The position numbers were made by a program, and so were the translations under genes. A stretch of DNA of 64,000 nucleotides from Nissolia schottii (Eukaryota > Streptophyta > Magnoliopsida > Fabales > Fabaceae), in assembly GCA_003254905.1 (NCBI GenBank), contig QANU01076963.1:445026-509025 (forward strand), written 5' to 3'. The notes beneath the pieces are model-generated. The model searched no databases. It worked only from the letters and a program-made list of their open reading frames with translations, and was not told where the DNA came from. Shown in pieces: positions 24,430 to 36,266 of the stretch. Each line of letters begins with the position of its first letter. Position 1 is the first letter of the stretch.

Positions 24430-24663
24430 AAAAGATACTCTATTTGTTCTTTAATATTAGTTCTTTAAAGCTAATGCACAGAAATTAAAGAAGTTATTAA
24501 ATGATATTAATTTTAAAATGGACTAAATGATACATGTAGTTTAACTAAAAAAAGATACTCCATCTGTTTATTAATATTAGTCTATTTTAAAATTAATATC
24601 ACTTAATGACTTTTTTTAATTTATGCATGTTAGTTTAAAATGACTTGAAAAATGGAGGGAGTA
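24430..24663. mobile_element. Stowaway-like MITE with an inverted partial copy beside it
   Basis: 24556-24663 begins TACTCCATCTG and ends GGAGGGAGTA, the Stowaway-type TACTCCCTCC terminus. The preceding 24430-24535 contains the same interior in inverse orientation (AATGATATTAATTTTAAAAT matches the reverse complement of 24580-24605). The pair forms a palindromic arrangement. There is no open frame. Confidence 0.6.
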
Positions 24664-25069
24664 TTAGACAATTATTAGTGGTGAAGTTGCGCAGCAGTCG
24701 GATACGTATGGAACTACTATTGGGAGTTGACTTGCAAAAGAGTAGTAGATGGGTTCCTAGTGTGTATCAATTAATCCAACGAAATTGGGGTTAGCTGACA
24801 TGATGATTAGAAAACCACGCTTGTATTCAACACATTTCAAAAACCGTATGATTTGTCGCAAAAGAGAAACTATATGGCACTAGCTACTTCAATGCCTCAC
24901 TCATGCTGGAAGAGATGTCAAGTTATTGCCATGTTTTAGATAATTAGCTTATCAAGGCTCTCCTTTCTTTTCTTGCCATCTAAGGAACACATATTTATAC
25001 ACACAACAACCTATCTCATCATGTTCAACCACTACTTGCTATGTTGATCTCCACTTCAAGCAAAGATAC

Positions 25070-25071
<2 letters not shown>

Positions 25072-25117
<46 letters not shown>

Positions 25118-25142
25118 CACACACACATATATACACACACGC
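25072..25142. repeat. Compound (AT)n(AC)n microsatellite
   Basis: An AT run is followed by alternating ACAC and ATAT blocks. Confidence 0.85.
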
Positions 25143-25476
25143 ACACCGAGATATCTTAGAGTTTTAACATTAAATTAAATTAAATTAACTAACTTACATT
25201 GGCAACTATGCAGAAAATGCGTGAAAAAAGTATGTATTTTTAAAAGTTCAAGTTTTATTTAGAATTGTGGTGTCGGATTTATTACCAGAATGTATAAACT
25301 AAATATTTATTTAAATTAATTAATTGCTAGTAAATCTTGAAATCACTAGCATTCATGTCACACGTGTTTATTGATGATGAAAATAATAAATCCAATCAAA
25401 CCTATAATCTGCCCATTTTAAACCAGCTATTAATTTCATAAATCCATCAAAAGAAAAAGTTACAACAACTGTTCCT

Positions 25477-25483
<7 letters not shown>

Positions 25484-25514
<31 letters not shown>
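25484..25514. repeat. (AT)n microsatellite
   Basis: An uninterrupted AT run of about 31 bases. Confidence 0.9.
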
Positions 25515-25517
<3 letters not shown>

Positions 25518-28211
25518 GGAGAGGATTAAAGGTCCTAATCAACTCTTTTTTTCTTCGGAGGGAAAATTAAAAATAAAAATAAAAGGTTAGGCTGGGATTA
25601 AAAAAAGTCTAAGAAAGTGGATGACATTTAGCACATAATAAAATAAGGGAAGAAGTGGGGCATGGATTCCCCCTTGCCTTTTGGTCTAATTACTTTGCAT
25701 TGGTGTTTGTGGTATTTTTTAAAAGAGGAACACACACACCAAGCATTGTAGTGCGGGGTGATGGATATGGTCATGGAGAGAGTGTTTGTGATTTAGCTTT
25801 CCAAGCGTGGGATGTTTTTGTTGGAGAATCCACAACCAAATGGCTCCATGGTCTCATTGTCCCACCAAACTCAAATGCATCTTAACGTGCTAGTTAGGTT
25901 AAAATATAAGTGACATTAAGATCTCATCAAATTAAATGATAAAGCAAGAATGTTAGAGAGATTTAATTCATTAATTTATTTATTAATTTATTTATTTTTA
26001 TAAATGACAATCGACATTTTTCTTTTATTTTGTTTTTAAAAATATTAAATGTCGTTTATGTGTCACCAAACTTAAATCTATCTTAAGGTGTCAGTTGTAT
26101 TATTTGTAATTTTCTCCCGCCAAGTTAGTGTTTTAGGGTGGAGTTTAGTAAACTCATATTTATCATTTATTAAATAAAATTTTAATAAAATATAAATCAC
26201 ATTCTAATTTTATTTAAATAATAAATAAGTATAATGTTGAACGAGTCCATGTAACATGACTTTCAAAAAGCAAAGCAAAAGACCCATTTTTTTTTAAGTT
26301 TCTTCACCTATTTTTCTTCCCTTCCTTTTCCTTGTGTTTGTGAGTGGGCATGAGAGAGGAGGCTTAAAGTTTGAGAGGGGAATAACACTTTCTATGTCAG
26401 TCAATGGCAGCCTGATGATATGTGTCACATCCTCGTGCATCTAATGGGCTTTGATCACGCGAGTTGTATATGGTAATGGGAGTAATTAAGTAATTTAACT
26501 TATAGAGCCGTGAATTGGGGAATGATTTCATAACTTTGAAAAGGGATTTTTTTCTTCTTCTATTAATCAGAAGTCCTTAAATTAATAATCATATATATAA
26601 AAAAGAAATATTATATCTTCTTACAAATTTCTTATACTCTAAAAGAAATAAAAAGTAAATATAAATAATATATTAAAATGTAATAAAAAATTACTTCATT
26701 TATATAATATGTACAGAGATTTGTAGGTTAAATTTTTTAATAAGATATAACATTCCTCTATAATAATTAATTTTGTGTACTTATCATACAAATGTTAAAT
26801 CTTAACCCTAAAATTTTTATATTATCAATAGAGAGAACTCTACCAACATGCCATGTTAAATATTTACATTGACTTAAGTTAGTAGAAAGAAAATGAAAGA
26901 CATGATTTATAAAACCGAGCTAGATCTTGTTGAGTGTCAGTGTATTATACTTGCCTTCTTTAGGCTTAAACCTCTAGTTCGATCATTGGAAGAAAAAAAA
27001 ATGTAACAAATCATTTTGCGATTGTTTCCTCGTTTATATGCTTCAACTTTGACATATATTATATCTATTTGTGTCCCATAAAAAAGAAGAAAAAAAGATC
27101 TATTGAATCGTGACCCACGTTTGGTTTTGCTTTACAAGTGCGATCATGGTATGGGAGGGTTTTGCTTAGAACACGATAAATACAAGCATTAGTGGCAGAA
27201 AACATGGAAAACCATATGCTTATATATGCCATAAACAAACCACTTTCTTTCCTTAATACTTGCTGAGCACGTCTTCACTTTTCTTTCTTGGCCCGCACCC
27301 CCTAGTTTCTTTTGGTGCATCTTCTCTTTTCCCGTTCTTCTACTTGCACAAAGTCAATACAATACAATAATATATTATACTTTGTTTCATCCTCTATCTC
27401 TCTCTTTAATTAGTTTGTCCGAAATAATTTGATAGGAGGATAATACATGTAACTCATGGATTAGATCATCATCTCAACAAGTTAATTTCTTGTAATGTGA
27501 TTTATCACCACTAATTAATGAGATGGGTCCAATGCATGACATAAATAATAAAAAAATTTAGTGATTAAAGATTATATATGACAATAAATTAACTTGAGAG
27601 ATCCAATATTCGCATGTAACTTAGCCATTAAACTCTTGTATAAAATAGGATTTAAATAGATTTAGAAATCAATTATTATATTTTGAGAAAATTAGTGTTT
27701 GAAATGATTAAAAAATAATAATTTTAATTTGAACTGAACATAAACTTAAAATCAAATTAATTCCTTCAAAATTATATTAATTTTAATAGGATTGTAAAAC
27801 TAAAGCAATCAAATTTTATGAGATTTTCGTAAATGAAAACATTTTTTTAAACAACTAAACACAATATGAATGAAATTGTTTCCTTTCTTATAAAAAAAAC
27901 ACACTATCACAATATTTAATATAGAAGCCAATTTCAATATTATGGTGTTTTAAACACACTCAAACTAAAACATTAGGTAAAAATATATAGTGACTTGAAC
28001 AATGACATTTTTATCCCAAAAGAGCATAATTAATTGGTTGATGATAACAACATTGTCACAAAATCTGTAATGGCTATCTTTTAAGTTGGCATAAATGAAA
28101 GAGTAATAATGAGAATCTTCGGGTTGCTAGCTAGTCACCATCTAGTCTGCCCAAAAACATAGCCATAATGAGAATAATATTAAATTATCTTAAAATTATA
28201 AAATCTAAATT

Positions 28212-28740
28212 TACTACAAGAAAGTTGTCTATTACGGTCAAAATATTACTCTCGGTTAAGATCCGACGGTTTTACCGTTGGCCAATTCCACACAATCGAC
28301 GGTAAACAGGTCAATAAAAAAATCAGGAATTTATGAGCCGCTTACCGTCAGCTAGACTGACCACCGGTAATTCCAACGGTATACCATCACATATATCTAA
28401 CAGTAATGCATTGGAAAAAGACGTTACTTATTCCAACAAAGAATGCCATAAATTTCAGTGCACCATCGGCTGAAATCGACGGTAACTGCCTCGGAAATAT
28501 TTATTTTATGTTTTCCATAACGTTCAAAGTCGTCATTAATATTATTTACTGCCTTTTACCGTCGGTATTGTCCGACGGTAATATCCTCACCGATGACTAT
28601 AAAATCCCCTTCCCTCACCCTCCTGTATCTGCACCATACTCTCCTATTCATCCTCCCCATACTCCTCCGTCATGCGAAGCTTTCGTCAGTTAGTTTAATT
28701 TTTGCCGACGGGTTGACGTTACGTTAATTGAGAGAGTGAA
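28212..28740 (+). mobile_element. Terminal part of a CACTA-type transposon (ACCGTCGG subterminal repeats)
   Basis: It starts TACTACAAGAAAG, one change from the CACTACAAGAAA terminus common in plant CACTA elements. At least eight subterminal CCGACGGT/ACCGTCGG-type words follow in both orientations between 28265 and 28710, as expected for transposase-binding repeats. The opposite terminus was not found. A pyrimidine-rich stretch with an ORF of 95 codons (28406-28693) overlaps these repeats and is not thought to be a gene. Confidence 0.6.
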
Positions 28741-28878
28741 TAAAGACAAAGTCCAAGATGGTGGTAGTCATGCACTTGGGGAATAATAATGATTTGGCTC
28801 AATAGATGGTGGGACTTAAGTTGACTACCACCAAGATGACACCCACCATCTTGGACTTTGTCTTCATTAATCGCTCAA
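28727..28878 (+). other. Strong hairpin, candidate small-RNA precursor
   Basis: 22 bases at 28743-28764 (AAGACAAAGTCCAAGATG and four more) are perfectly complementary to 28843-28864. Weaker pairing extends outward (TTGAG...GAAT with ATTAA...CTCAA) around a 78-base loop. Inside the loop, GACTACCACCAAGATG can also pair with the left arm. The layout resembles a plant miRNA or MITE-derived siRNA precursor. It does not match a miRNA known to me, and it lies just after CACTA subterminal repeats. Confidence 0.45.
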
Positions 28879-28889
28879 GGTGTTATTAA

Positions 28890-30755
28890 TTTAATTTTTA
28901 CCAAGCAGGCCGCTGCCACCGAATCCGCCACTTTTGGTGAGTTCTTGTTCCTCCTTTGACTCCTACAGTACTTCGTTGGTTGTTTTTATCTAATTTTTTG
29001 TAGAAATTTGTACATGTTTTGATATTTAATTTTGTATATATTATTGGATTGTATTTGTACATGCAGTACTTCGTTTTATGTTGATACTTTGATGCGGATT
29101 ATATGCGCCAACAATATTATAAAATTAATTGTTTAAATTTTTTTTAAATTCGTATGATATATTAAATAATAAATGAGTGGTTAAAATCAAAATGGGTTTA
29201 TAATATGATTATCTTAAAAAAAATATTATTCAAGCACAATTTATTTGAACAACTAAATGTGGTTTTGATCTAAGCCATCAGTATCGAAATTTACGATAAT
29301 ATCTGACTAATTTGACTTGAGTTAGATCAATTCAATATAAAAACATGTTGATACGAGGGAAAAAGTAGACAAAAAATTAATTCTACATTGTAAACATGAA
29401 TCTCTTATAAATCAAGGCACTTTAAATATATGAAGAGAGTTCTCGTTGAGTGTCAATGATTTTCATGATTGAAAAGGAATAAGAGAAGCCACGTTATAAT
29501 GCTGAGTTTTGCTAAAGTTTCATGCGATGTGTTGAAATACTGTAATTCCAAACTGAAGGTAATACTAATAAAAAAAGGTAGTTTATTTTTTACTCGGTCA
29601 TTAAAGATATTTTGACAGTGACGTCGGTAGATAAGCCAACAATCGGCATATTAGGAATTGTTTTGTTATTATCAGGTTGCAGAAAAGGAAATACAAAGTT
29701 TTAAAGAAAGCATTGAATATGAAAAGGAAGGCATTGGACAAGTATTTCTTGTTACTTGGAGACTTTTAGTAACTTGATATACTTCTGGTGGTTTCATGTA
29801 ATCAATTAAATTATGATGTGGTAGAGGACATTTTGATCATCATTCTCATTAGAAAGTAGGAGCCACTAGATTTGATTAAAATATCAGTGAAAACACTCAT
29901 AAACCTTATCAAAAACCACTCTCATAAACCTCTGCACATATGAGAAAACACGTTATTTATGCCTATAGTGCCCCATAGAAAAAAGCTATGTTGCTGATTG
30001 CATTATGAAAAGATTGAAATAAATGTCAAGAGAGAAGGAACTTCGAACTAGATAGGCTGAATTGAAAAGAAAGGAACAATTTATTACTTATTCATCTAGA
30101 TCTCTTATTTGACTGATTCAGAGCAAATTTAATTTTATAAGTTAGTCACTTGGTTTGTTAGATTCAATGTTTTGGGTTGTTATTATTCATAGATGCAGTT
30201 TTTTTTTTTGTGAAGAAGGAAAAGGTTTTGACTACAGAGCATTGGTAGATGCCCTTATTACAGTGCCAGTTCACAAAGGTTTTGACAGTAACATTTTATT
30301 TCCTTTCATTATTTGCATGCCCTTCTTTTCTATAACCAACTATGCTTTGGTTGTGCAAAATTAAATTTTGGTGAGGATTATTCTACTACGTTTATTCTCT
30401 TATGAAGCTACATTAGATGGAGGTCAGTCAACCAAGAACATGTAAGCAAAAGTGACTACTTATTGATTATTCTTTGTTAATAGAGAGACATTTGGTGGTG
30501 TAGATGCTTCCTCCTAATTTCAAGAGTTTAAATTTGATCTACTACTGAATTTTTACTTATTAGTAAAGAAAGTGTTAGACTATTTAGTTTTTGGGATGTT
30601 TAATTGATTAGTTGTGCTCAAGTTAACCTAGTTTCAGACGGATCTTTGCATATTTGTCTTTTGGTGGCTACATTCACTAGTTTGTAGGTGAAGCATTCTA
30701 TAATGTGAGTACCAATGGTCAAGTAGTGATATAATAACAAGCTAATTATGAAAAA
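28890..30755. other. Intergenic stretch, possibly transposon interior, no gene seen
   Basis: It may belong to the CACTA-like element that starts at 28212, but no transposase motif could be recognised. The ORF at 30155-30364 has no known domain. Confidence 0.35.
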
Positions 30756-30759
30756 ATTT

Positions 30760-31072
30760 CCACACATATACTTATTGGCGGTTAGAAATTGCCATAATTT
30801 TTTTGTTCTTCAGGTAATACATAGCGGCAGTTTAGAACCGCCACAAATAACTTAATTATAGTACGTTTTTCCAGTGGTTTCAAACCGCTACAAAATACAA
30901 CTAAGATCCCGATAACGACGATTCCAAACTGCCACAAATTCTTTTGCAACAGTTTTAATAAGTCGTCGTAAAATGACCTAGTGATGCTTGAAATCACAAC
31001 AGATAAGCAATTGGAACAGAGGGCCTTTAGTGGCGATTTGAACTGCCACAAACTGACATTTTTGGTGTACTG
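30760..31072 (-). mobile_element. Terminus of a second CACTA-like element (GGCGGTTT subterminal repeats)
   Basis: Read on the minus strand the end is CAGTACACCAAAAATG, close to CACTACACCAAAAA, a common CACTA terminus. It is followed by repeated words of the type TTTGTGGCAGTT / GGCGGTTTGAAACCGCC spaced along about 300 bases. These motifs differ from the ACCGTCGG set at 28212, so this is a different family. The other end was not found. Confidence 0.5.
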
Positions 31073-34000
31073 ATAATTTCTCTTCAAAATGGATTTGACA
31101 GTCAAATGATCACAAGTCGCTATCAAAATCCTTTGAGAAATGATAAAGTATTCCTTTTAATATATGCGAAGAGGGTCTGACAATTCCAAATAGCTCGAGT
31201 CTTAAAAAAAATATATAAAAGTTTAGAATGTTGTTAAAGAGGTTTATAGAGGATTTTGTCATTGTTGTTTGAGTTCAAGAATATCATTTATTTATTTCTT
31301 TTTATAGATCTTTAGGCTTACAAGAAGATGAAGGTCATTGATCTTATTGATCTTATGAAAGTGACATGTGTCATAATCATGAAAGAAAGTTTCTTGTTAG
31401 ATTTATTTAAGATAATCGAGTTTAAGATGGACAAAGAGAATGTAAGTGACGCAAAATCATTAGATGAATCTTTATATTTAAGTGATTCTTAATATTAAGT
31501 CACTTTTTAGGTGACTTGATAACATATCTATCATCGAAGGACATTGTAGAGGAGATCATTGACCTTATATATGCTGATCTCTCCATCGCTCTCTTGAGAG
31601 CCCAAACATGATCCAAATCTTGTTAATCCATACATTTGGGGGTGGTTTTTAGGGCTGGTCTTTTCACTTTCTTAAACCCATCCTTATTAGGGCGTCATCC
31701 CCGACACCCATTTACTTAATTAAGAAAATTAAAAAACCATTCTATATGGTGATTAATTAATTTCTAAGGATTTATTTGGTTTTGCTTTATTTAACTTTGG
31801 TTAATTTGTATGACCATTGGTTATACTATATGGCCCGGCCAAGATTTTTATAAAAGGAGCAGAAGAGATTTCGGAGGTTGATTAGGGAACATCTATGATG
31901 CAAAATGAACCTAATGAAATAAAAGAAACATGCCATCCATACTGATGACTAATTTGATGGCTTGGGCACATCCAGATATCACATCAACCAAAAGTATTAA
32001 TTATACTCTATATGTGTGGTGGGACCTATACCTAGTGAGTGAGAGAGCTTGAGCTTTTTACCCCCAAAGGCCAATGCCCTAAAGTTAGGCCATCGATGGT
32101 TAATAACGAGAGAGATATTCCTCTCAGGTGGAGTTGTGAGCTTGAGAACATTATGTGCAATTTGCTCATGTGTGGGGTCCCCAACTTAAGTATGTGTATA
32201 ATTCCTAATTTGACCGGTCAAGCCAAATATTATTGATTGTATTAGACATTGGATGCCATATATCTCTTCTTTTTCTTCTTTCTTTTTTCAATCTTATGGT
32301 CTCCTCATCATGGCCTCATTTCACTTCCTTCTATATACTTCCACGTTCCCTACAAAAATCTTCTTTCTATTATTGTTCTTTCCATTTTATAGCCATTGCA
32401 TGTTACTTAATACGCTTTCTTTAATTTTGAGCTTCAATTTGTAGATAGGCGATTACAAGTTTTACGTTTGAGAGTCAAGTCGCACATTAAAAAGTTAGTA
32501 TTATTTAAATATGGTACTTAAGTGTGAGGAATATTCTCTCACTCTGAAAAATACTGACATGCATTACGTTAGTGGCAATTGTCCAAAGTTGCTGCTAATT
32601 GATCTCGCCAATCACCTATTTTGTGGTGGTATCATTTGGGATGTGTTCCACTACAGCTTAAACACACTCCATGCATACAATAAAGTCATTAAGATCTCGA
32701 TTCATATTTTAACATCTTACAATCTTATAATTTTAAATAAGTCAATTGATTTTACTATTATTAATTATATAAAATAATCATATAATTTAAATTGTATTAT
32801 AATTTTACATTTTATATTTTTATTTTATTTTATTTTTTTAATTTATGTTGAATCTTAATTTTAACAACTTTATAACATTGTTGCATTCTCCATTGTGAAG
32901 CTATTGGAGAATTTACCATGTTTCATTTTCATTTGTGATAAAGACCTGAAAGGCACCATTGAAGGATCCCGGAGAGGATAGCATAAACTATACTATAGTA
33001 AAATTCAAATGAAAAAAGGAAGCTATGGGGGAAAAGAGTGCTTAGGGTTAAACTTCAATCAATAAAGGTTAGTGGGAAAAATGAGATTTCCACTGCAAAC
33101 AAAGCAAAATTGTCTCGTAGCAAGGAATACATATGAATGCTAGTGGCGAGCTACATATATAGAATCTACATCCTCTTCTGTTTTCTTTAATTAGGCTTGA
33201 ATGTAAGATGTCCATGGATTCAGATCAACCTAATAACTTGACCAATATTTCATTCTAACTCAAATTAATATTTTTAGGTTGAGTCGAGTTATTAGATTAA
33301 TTTAGATAATTTTTTATGAACTCAATTTTAATTGTGTCAAATATTAAATTTGAATTTTAAAACCCAATATCGGGGCTCGATCACCCAATTATTTACACTT
33401 TGATGTAAAAATATGAAAGTTAATTTTTCTTACTCCCTCTTATCACAGTCACGTTATGAAAGAAATAAGATATTAAAAAAAATGTGATGATTGTGATATT
33501 AAATTTGTTTTAGTGAATAATTTTTGTTTTGAAATAAAAAAATAGCGTGTTTTTTATGTTGACTTTAATCAATATTAATTTTTCTCTTTAAAATAAACAC
33601 AACTTGATTACCTAACCTAATCCAATCCAATTAACATTGAATTGAATTGAATTATGTTTAAAGTATTTTTTTTTTAAATTAAACCCAATCCAAATTTATT
33701 GAATTATGTTTAAAGTATTTTTTTTAAATTAAACCCAATCCAAATTTATTTATTTTGATTGAATTTTATGGTAATCTAAACCCAACCCAATTTATGTGCA
33801 CCAGACTATGTGTGATGCAGAGAATGTACACGTAATGCTCAAGAAAAGTAGTCCTTAACAATCACGATAAGCGCACCTTATAGAGCTATACAAGCCAATC
33901 AACTATCTTGAAATAAATAAATAATAATAATATATTGTTCTCATTCATTTCAAGTTCTAACTCAGGTACGATTGAATGTATCTTCAATAAAATAAAATAA

Positions 34001-34515
34001 CTTCAAAAATAATAATACCATAAAATTTTAGGTAATGTGACATTTCACATCCTCATTGTGATTTTTCACCTACTCTATATTAATTTAGATTTTCCCTCCT
34101 AACGTAAAGCTATCCAATAGTTGCTCGGTGCCTATAGCTTAACCATTATATATGGTAATCGACGAGCCTATATGGGAATTGCAATTTAAGTATATATATG
34201 GGGTCCATTGTATTACAATATGAAATCATTTAAAGTGAATATAATTATAACGTGTGGTTCAACTCAGAGTCTAATAGTTACTCATACATTTGACAAATTA
34301 AAGAGATTATCATATTATACTAATTAATAAATGTATTTAAAAATTAAAAGTGACAATTATTTTAAAAAAGAAGTACTTAATCTCTTGTTTAATTTAGTTT
34401 AAATGAAAACACAAGGCCAACCAAACAAACCAAAGTGAGTGGTTTGGTTGGAACCCAAGGTTGGTCATCAAGACACATTGTTTAATTAGTTGACCCCATC
34501 TCATTTTTTTTTAAA
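31073..34515. other. AT-rich intergenic stretch, no gene seen
   Basis: Short ORFs near 32040-32780 overlap each other and resemble no protein known to me. A Stowaway-like TACTCCCTC word is near 33431. A tandem duplication lies at 33649-33750. Confidence 0.4.
33649..33750. repeat. Tandem duplication of a roughly 50-bp unit
   Basis: Two adjacent copies start GAATTATGTTTAAAGTATTT, at 33649 and 33701, and end CCAAATTTATT. They differ mainly in the length of the T run. The unit sits inside an old repeat rich in AACCCAATCC words. Confidence 0.8.
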
Positions 34516-34519
34516 AAAA

Positions 34520-34835
34520 GGTAGTTAATATTTAAATTAGTCTCTAAAAATACTTTTGGCGTTGACGTTAATTTTTAAATATCTTTTAATGCTACATTGA
34601 TCCTTACAATATTTAAATATTGCTCACATTAATCATTTCATTTAAAATAATTGTGTGAAAATGTTACAAAACTTAAAACGACATTATTTTGTCATATTGA
34701 AAATAGGAAGATCAAATTAGGCAAAAACAAATATTTTTAAGGACGAAATTTTGTAAAATCTATTGTGGTACTAAAAAGTTTGCAGCGACCAAAGTGAACA
34801 TCGAAAATATCTTTAGAGGCCATGTTGAGTGTTAA
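34520..34835. mobile_element. TIR element of the GAACATCGA family
   Basis: The left side reads TTAGTCTCTAAAAATACTTT then GGCGTTGACGTT. The right side, reverse-complemented, reads GGCCTCTAAAGATATTTTCG then ATGTTCAC. These imperfect inverted ends are shared with the elements at 59328 and 60690. A (GAAA)n tract follows at 34839-34861. Confidence 0.5.
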
Positions 34836-34838
34836 ATG

Positions 34839-34861
34839 GAAAGAAAGAAAGAAAGAAAGAA
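34839..34861. repeat. (GAAA)n microsatellite
   Basis: Five to six GAAA units in a row. Confidence 0.85.
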
Positions 34862-35150
34862 CAATGGGGAAATGTGATGATAGGGAGCCGCCTCGTTGGG
34901 GCACACCACAAGCTTACTGTGATCCATCATTGTTAACTTAAATAGCTAGCGTGCACTCCTCACGCTCGCACGCACGTATGATCACATGAATCAATCCACA
35001 CCTTCAATTTATTTTCTCAAAAATATTGGTGCAATTTTTGAGAATAAAATAATAAAAGATGGATTTGAGTCCTTTAAAATAACACACGTCATTTTAGGAG
35101 ATAAAGTAAGACTTTAATGGTTTAACGAGGGCATATATGTGAATGCAAGT

Positions 35151-35160
35151 TGTATATAAT
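35151..35160 (+). promoter_or_regulatory. TATA box of the SAC51-like gene
   Basis: TGTATATAAT precedes a pyrimidine-rich, probably transcribed leader that starts around 35180-35190. The distance to the first inferred splice donor at 35320 fits a short non-coding first exon. Confidence 0.55.
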
Positions 35161-35319
35161 TAAACTCCCGTGCTGTGTTTGTGGCTTGGGGTTTCCTCAC
35201 ACTTTCCACTTTGGCTGTATCCAATTTCACGCCTCTCTTCTCTGCTCTGCTCTGCTCTATTCACCTTTTTGCCTTTTCGGATTCAGTTCCACACCTTCCA
35301 TCTCCTCTATTCCTTTCTT

Positions 35320-35703
35320 GTAAGTTCTTCATTTTATGTTTATTCCTATGTTTTATGTCCATTTTATTTTCGGTTCTCTTTCCAGTTTTTTTTTTTTTTT
35401 TGGTATTTTGGGAGATGATTTTTGGTTTTCTGCTTGCTGAGCTGGGATTTTTATTTTATTTTTTTATTTGTGGTGTGATTTCAAGTAAAATTACTTAATT
35501 TGTTAGATTTTTTTTTTCAAGCGTTTCATTTCAAACTTCAAAGTATGTTACTTAAGTTGAGTTGAATCTCATCAATAATCCTATTCGGAAGCTTCAATTT
35601 CAGGGGGAAAGTTTCGATCTTTACTGTAGTTCTGCGTTGATTGTATGATAATCCGAATCGAAAGTTGCGAATCGGTTGATCTGATGTTGAGATTGTGTTG
35701 CAG
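35320..35703 (+). other. Inferred first leader intron of the SAC51-like gene
   Basis: A consensus donor GTAAGT at 35320 and an acceptor TTGTGTTGCAG ending at 35703 bracket a T-rich stretch. Removing it joins a pyrimidine-rich first exon to the uORF-bearing second exon. Two further leader introns are inferred: 36390-36512, inside the conserved uORF, and 36672-36780, which ends 17 bases before the main ATG. Confidence 0.6.
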
Positions 35704-35784
35704 GGTGCTAAATAGGGTTCCGGCGAAGAAGGGTTATTGATTGTGGTGACTTTCTAAATTTTTGGGGGTTAACGAGAGAACAGC

Positions 35785-35865
35785 ATGTGGTGGTGGCTTA
35801 GTCTTTCTGTTGACGTATTTCGCAAAGGGATTTCCTTGAATCTGTATTGCAAAGTCATTCTGTAA
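35785..35865 (+). CDS. Upstream ORF 1 (26 aa) in the SAC51-like leader
   Basis: This is the first ATG in the inferred mature leader. It encodes 26 residues starting MWWWLSLSVDVFRKG and ends well before the next uORF. Three tryptophans follow the initiator. Arabidopsis SAC51-family mRNAs also carry several uORFs, but I cannot say whether this peptide is conserved. It may simply reduce scanning to the main ORF. Confidence 0.5.
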   Translation: MWWWLSLSVDVFRKGISLNLYCKVIL

Positions 35866-35934
35866 CTTTGTCTTGTTCATTGATCCAAACCCTTCCCATT
35901 TTTCACTCAACCTTTTTCTAACTACATCATTTCA

Positions 35935-35988
35935 ATGGGATCTAGTTTCTTTGTTGTTGTTCCTTGCTACGTCCGTCAGATCAGCTGA
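35935..35988 (+). CDS. Upstream ORF 2 (17 aa) in the SAC51-like leader
   Basis: The ATG is in a good context (TTCAATGGG), with 17 codons, MGSSFFVVVPCYVRQIS. It is the second of three uORFs in the inferred spliced leader. No peptide homologue is known to me. Its likely effect is to impede ribosomes before the conserved uORF. Confidence 0.45.
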   Translation: MGSSFFVVVPCYVRQIS

Positions 35989-36266
35989 ACGGATAGCGAA
36001 ATCCACCAAAAGAAGGGGAAAAAAAATCTTCTCTTTCTCTCTAAACCCAATTCTATTTAGGTGCCATTAATTAGGATATTTCCTTTTATAAGGAGTGTAG
36101 TTTGTACCGTTTTTCTTTAGTAACTTCACGCTCTTTTGGGGGTACCATTTTAGTTCATTTCAAAACCTGTTTTCACTGGCGTAGGGGTGTTTAGATTGAA
36201 TTTGTACTCAGCAAGATTTGTGGTTCTTCTATTTTGAATTGGAAGAGGGTTGGGGGTGAAGTAGTT

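Larger units (their letters stand above)
24664..28205. other. Gene-free AT-rich stretch with microsatellites
   Basis: AT/AC microsatellites lie at about 25072-25142 and 25484-25514. A 76-codon ORF at 25655-25885 and the G-rich patch at 26340-26450 have no recognised homology. A weak pol III B-box-like word (AGTTCGATCATTGG near 26960) before an A run could be a worn SINE. No gene is supported. Confidence 0.4.

Noticed and set aside
26890-27005. Possible SINE or tRNA remnant with AGTTCGATCATTGG and an A-run
   Set aside because: No convincing A box, stem or target duplication. Kept only as a remark.
28406-28693. 95-codon ORF
   Set aside because: It overlaps CACTA subterminal repeats, and its Pro/His-rich end comes from simple pyrimidine-rich sequence.
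29915-29945. miR162-like word CATAAACCTCTGCA
   Set aside because: Only about 13 bases match as remembered, and no complementary arm lies within 150 bases on either side, so no precursor hairpin is possible.
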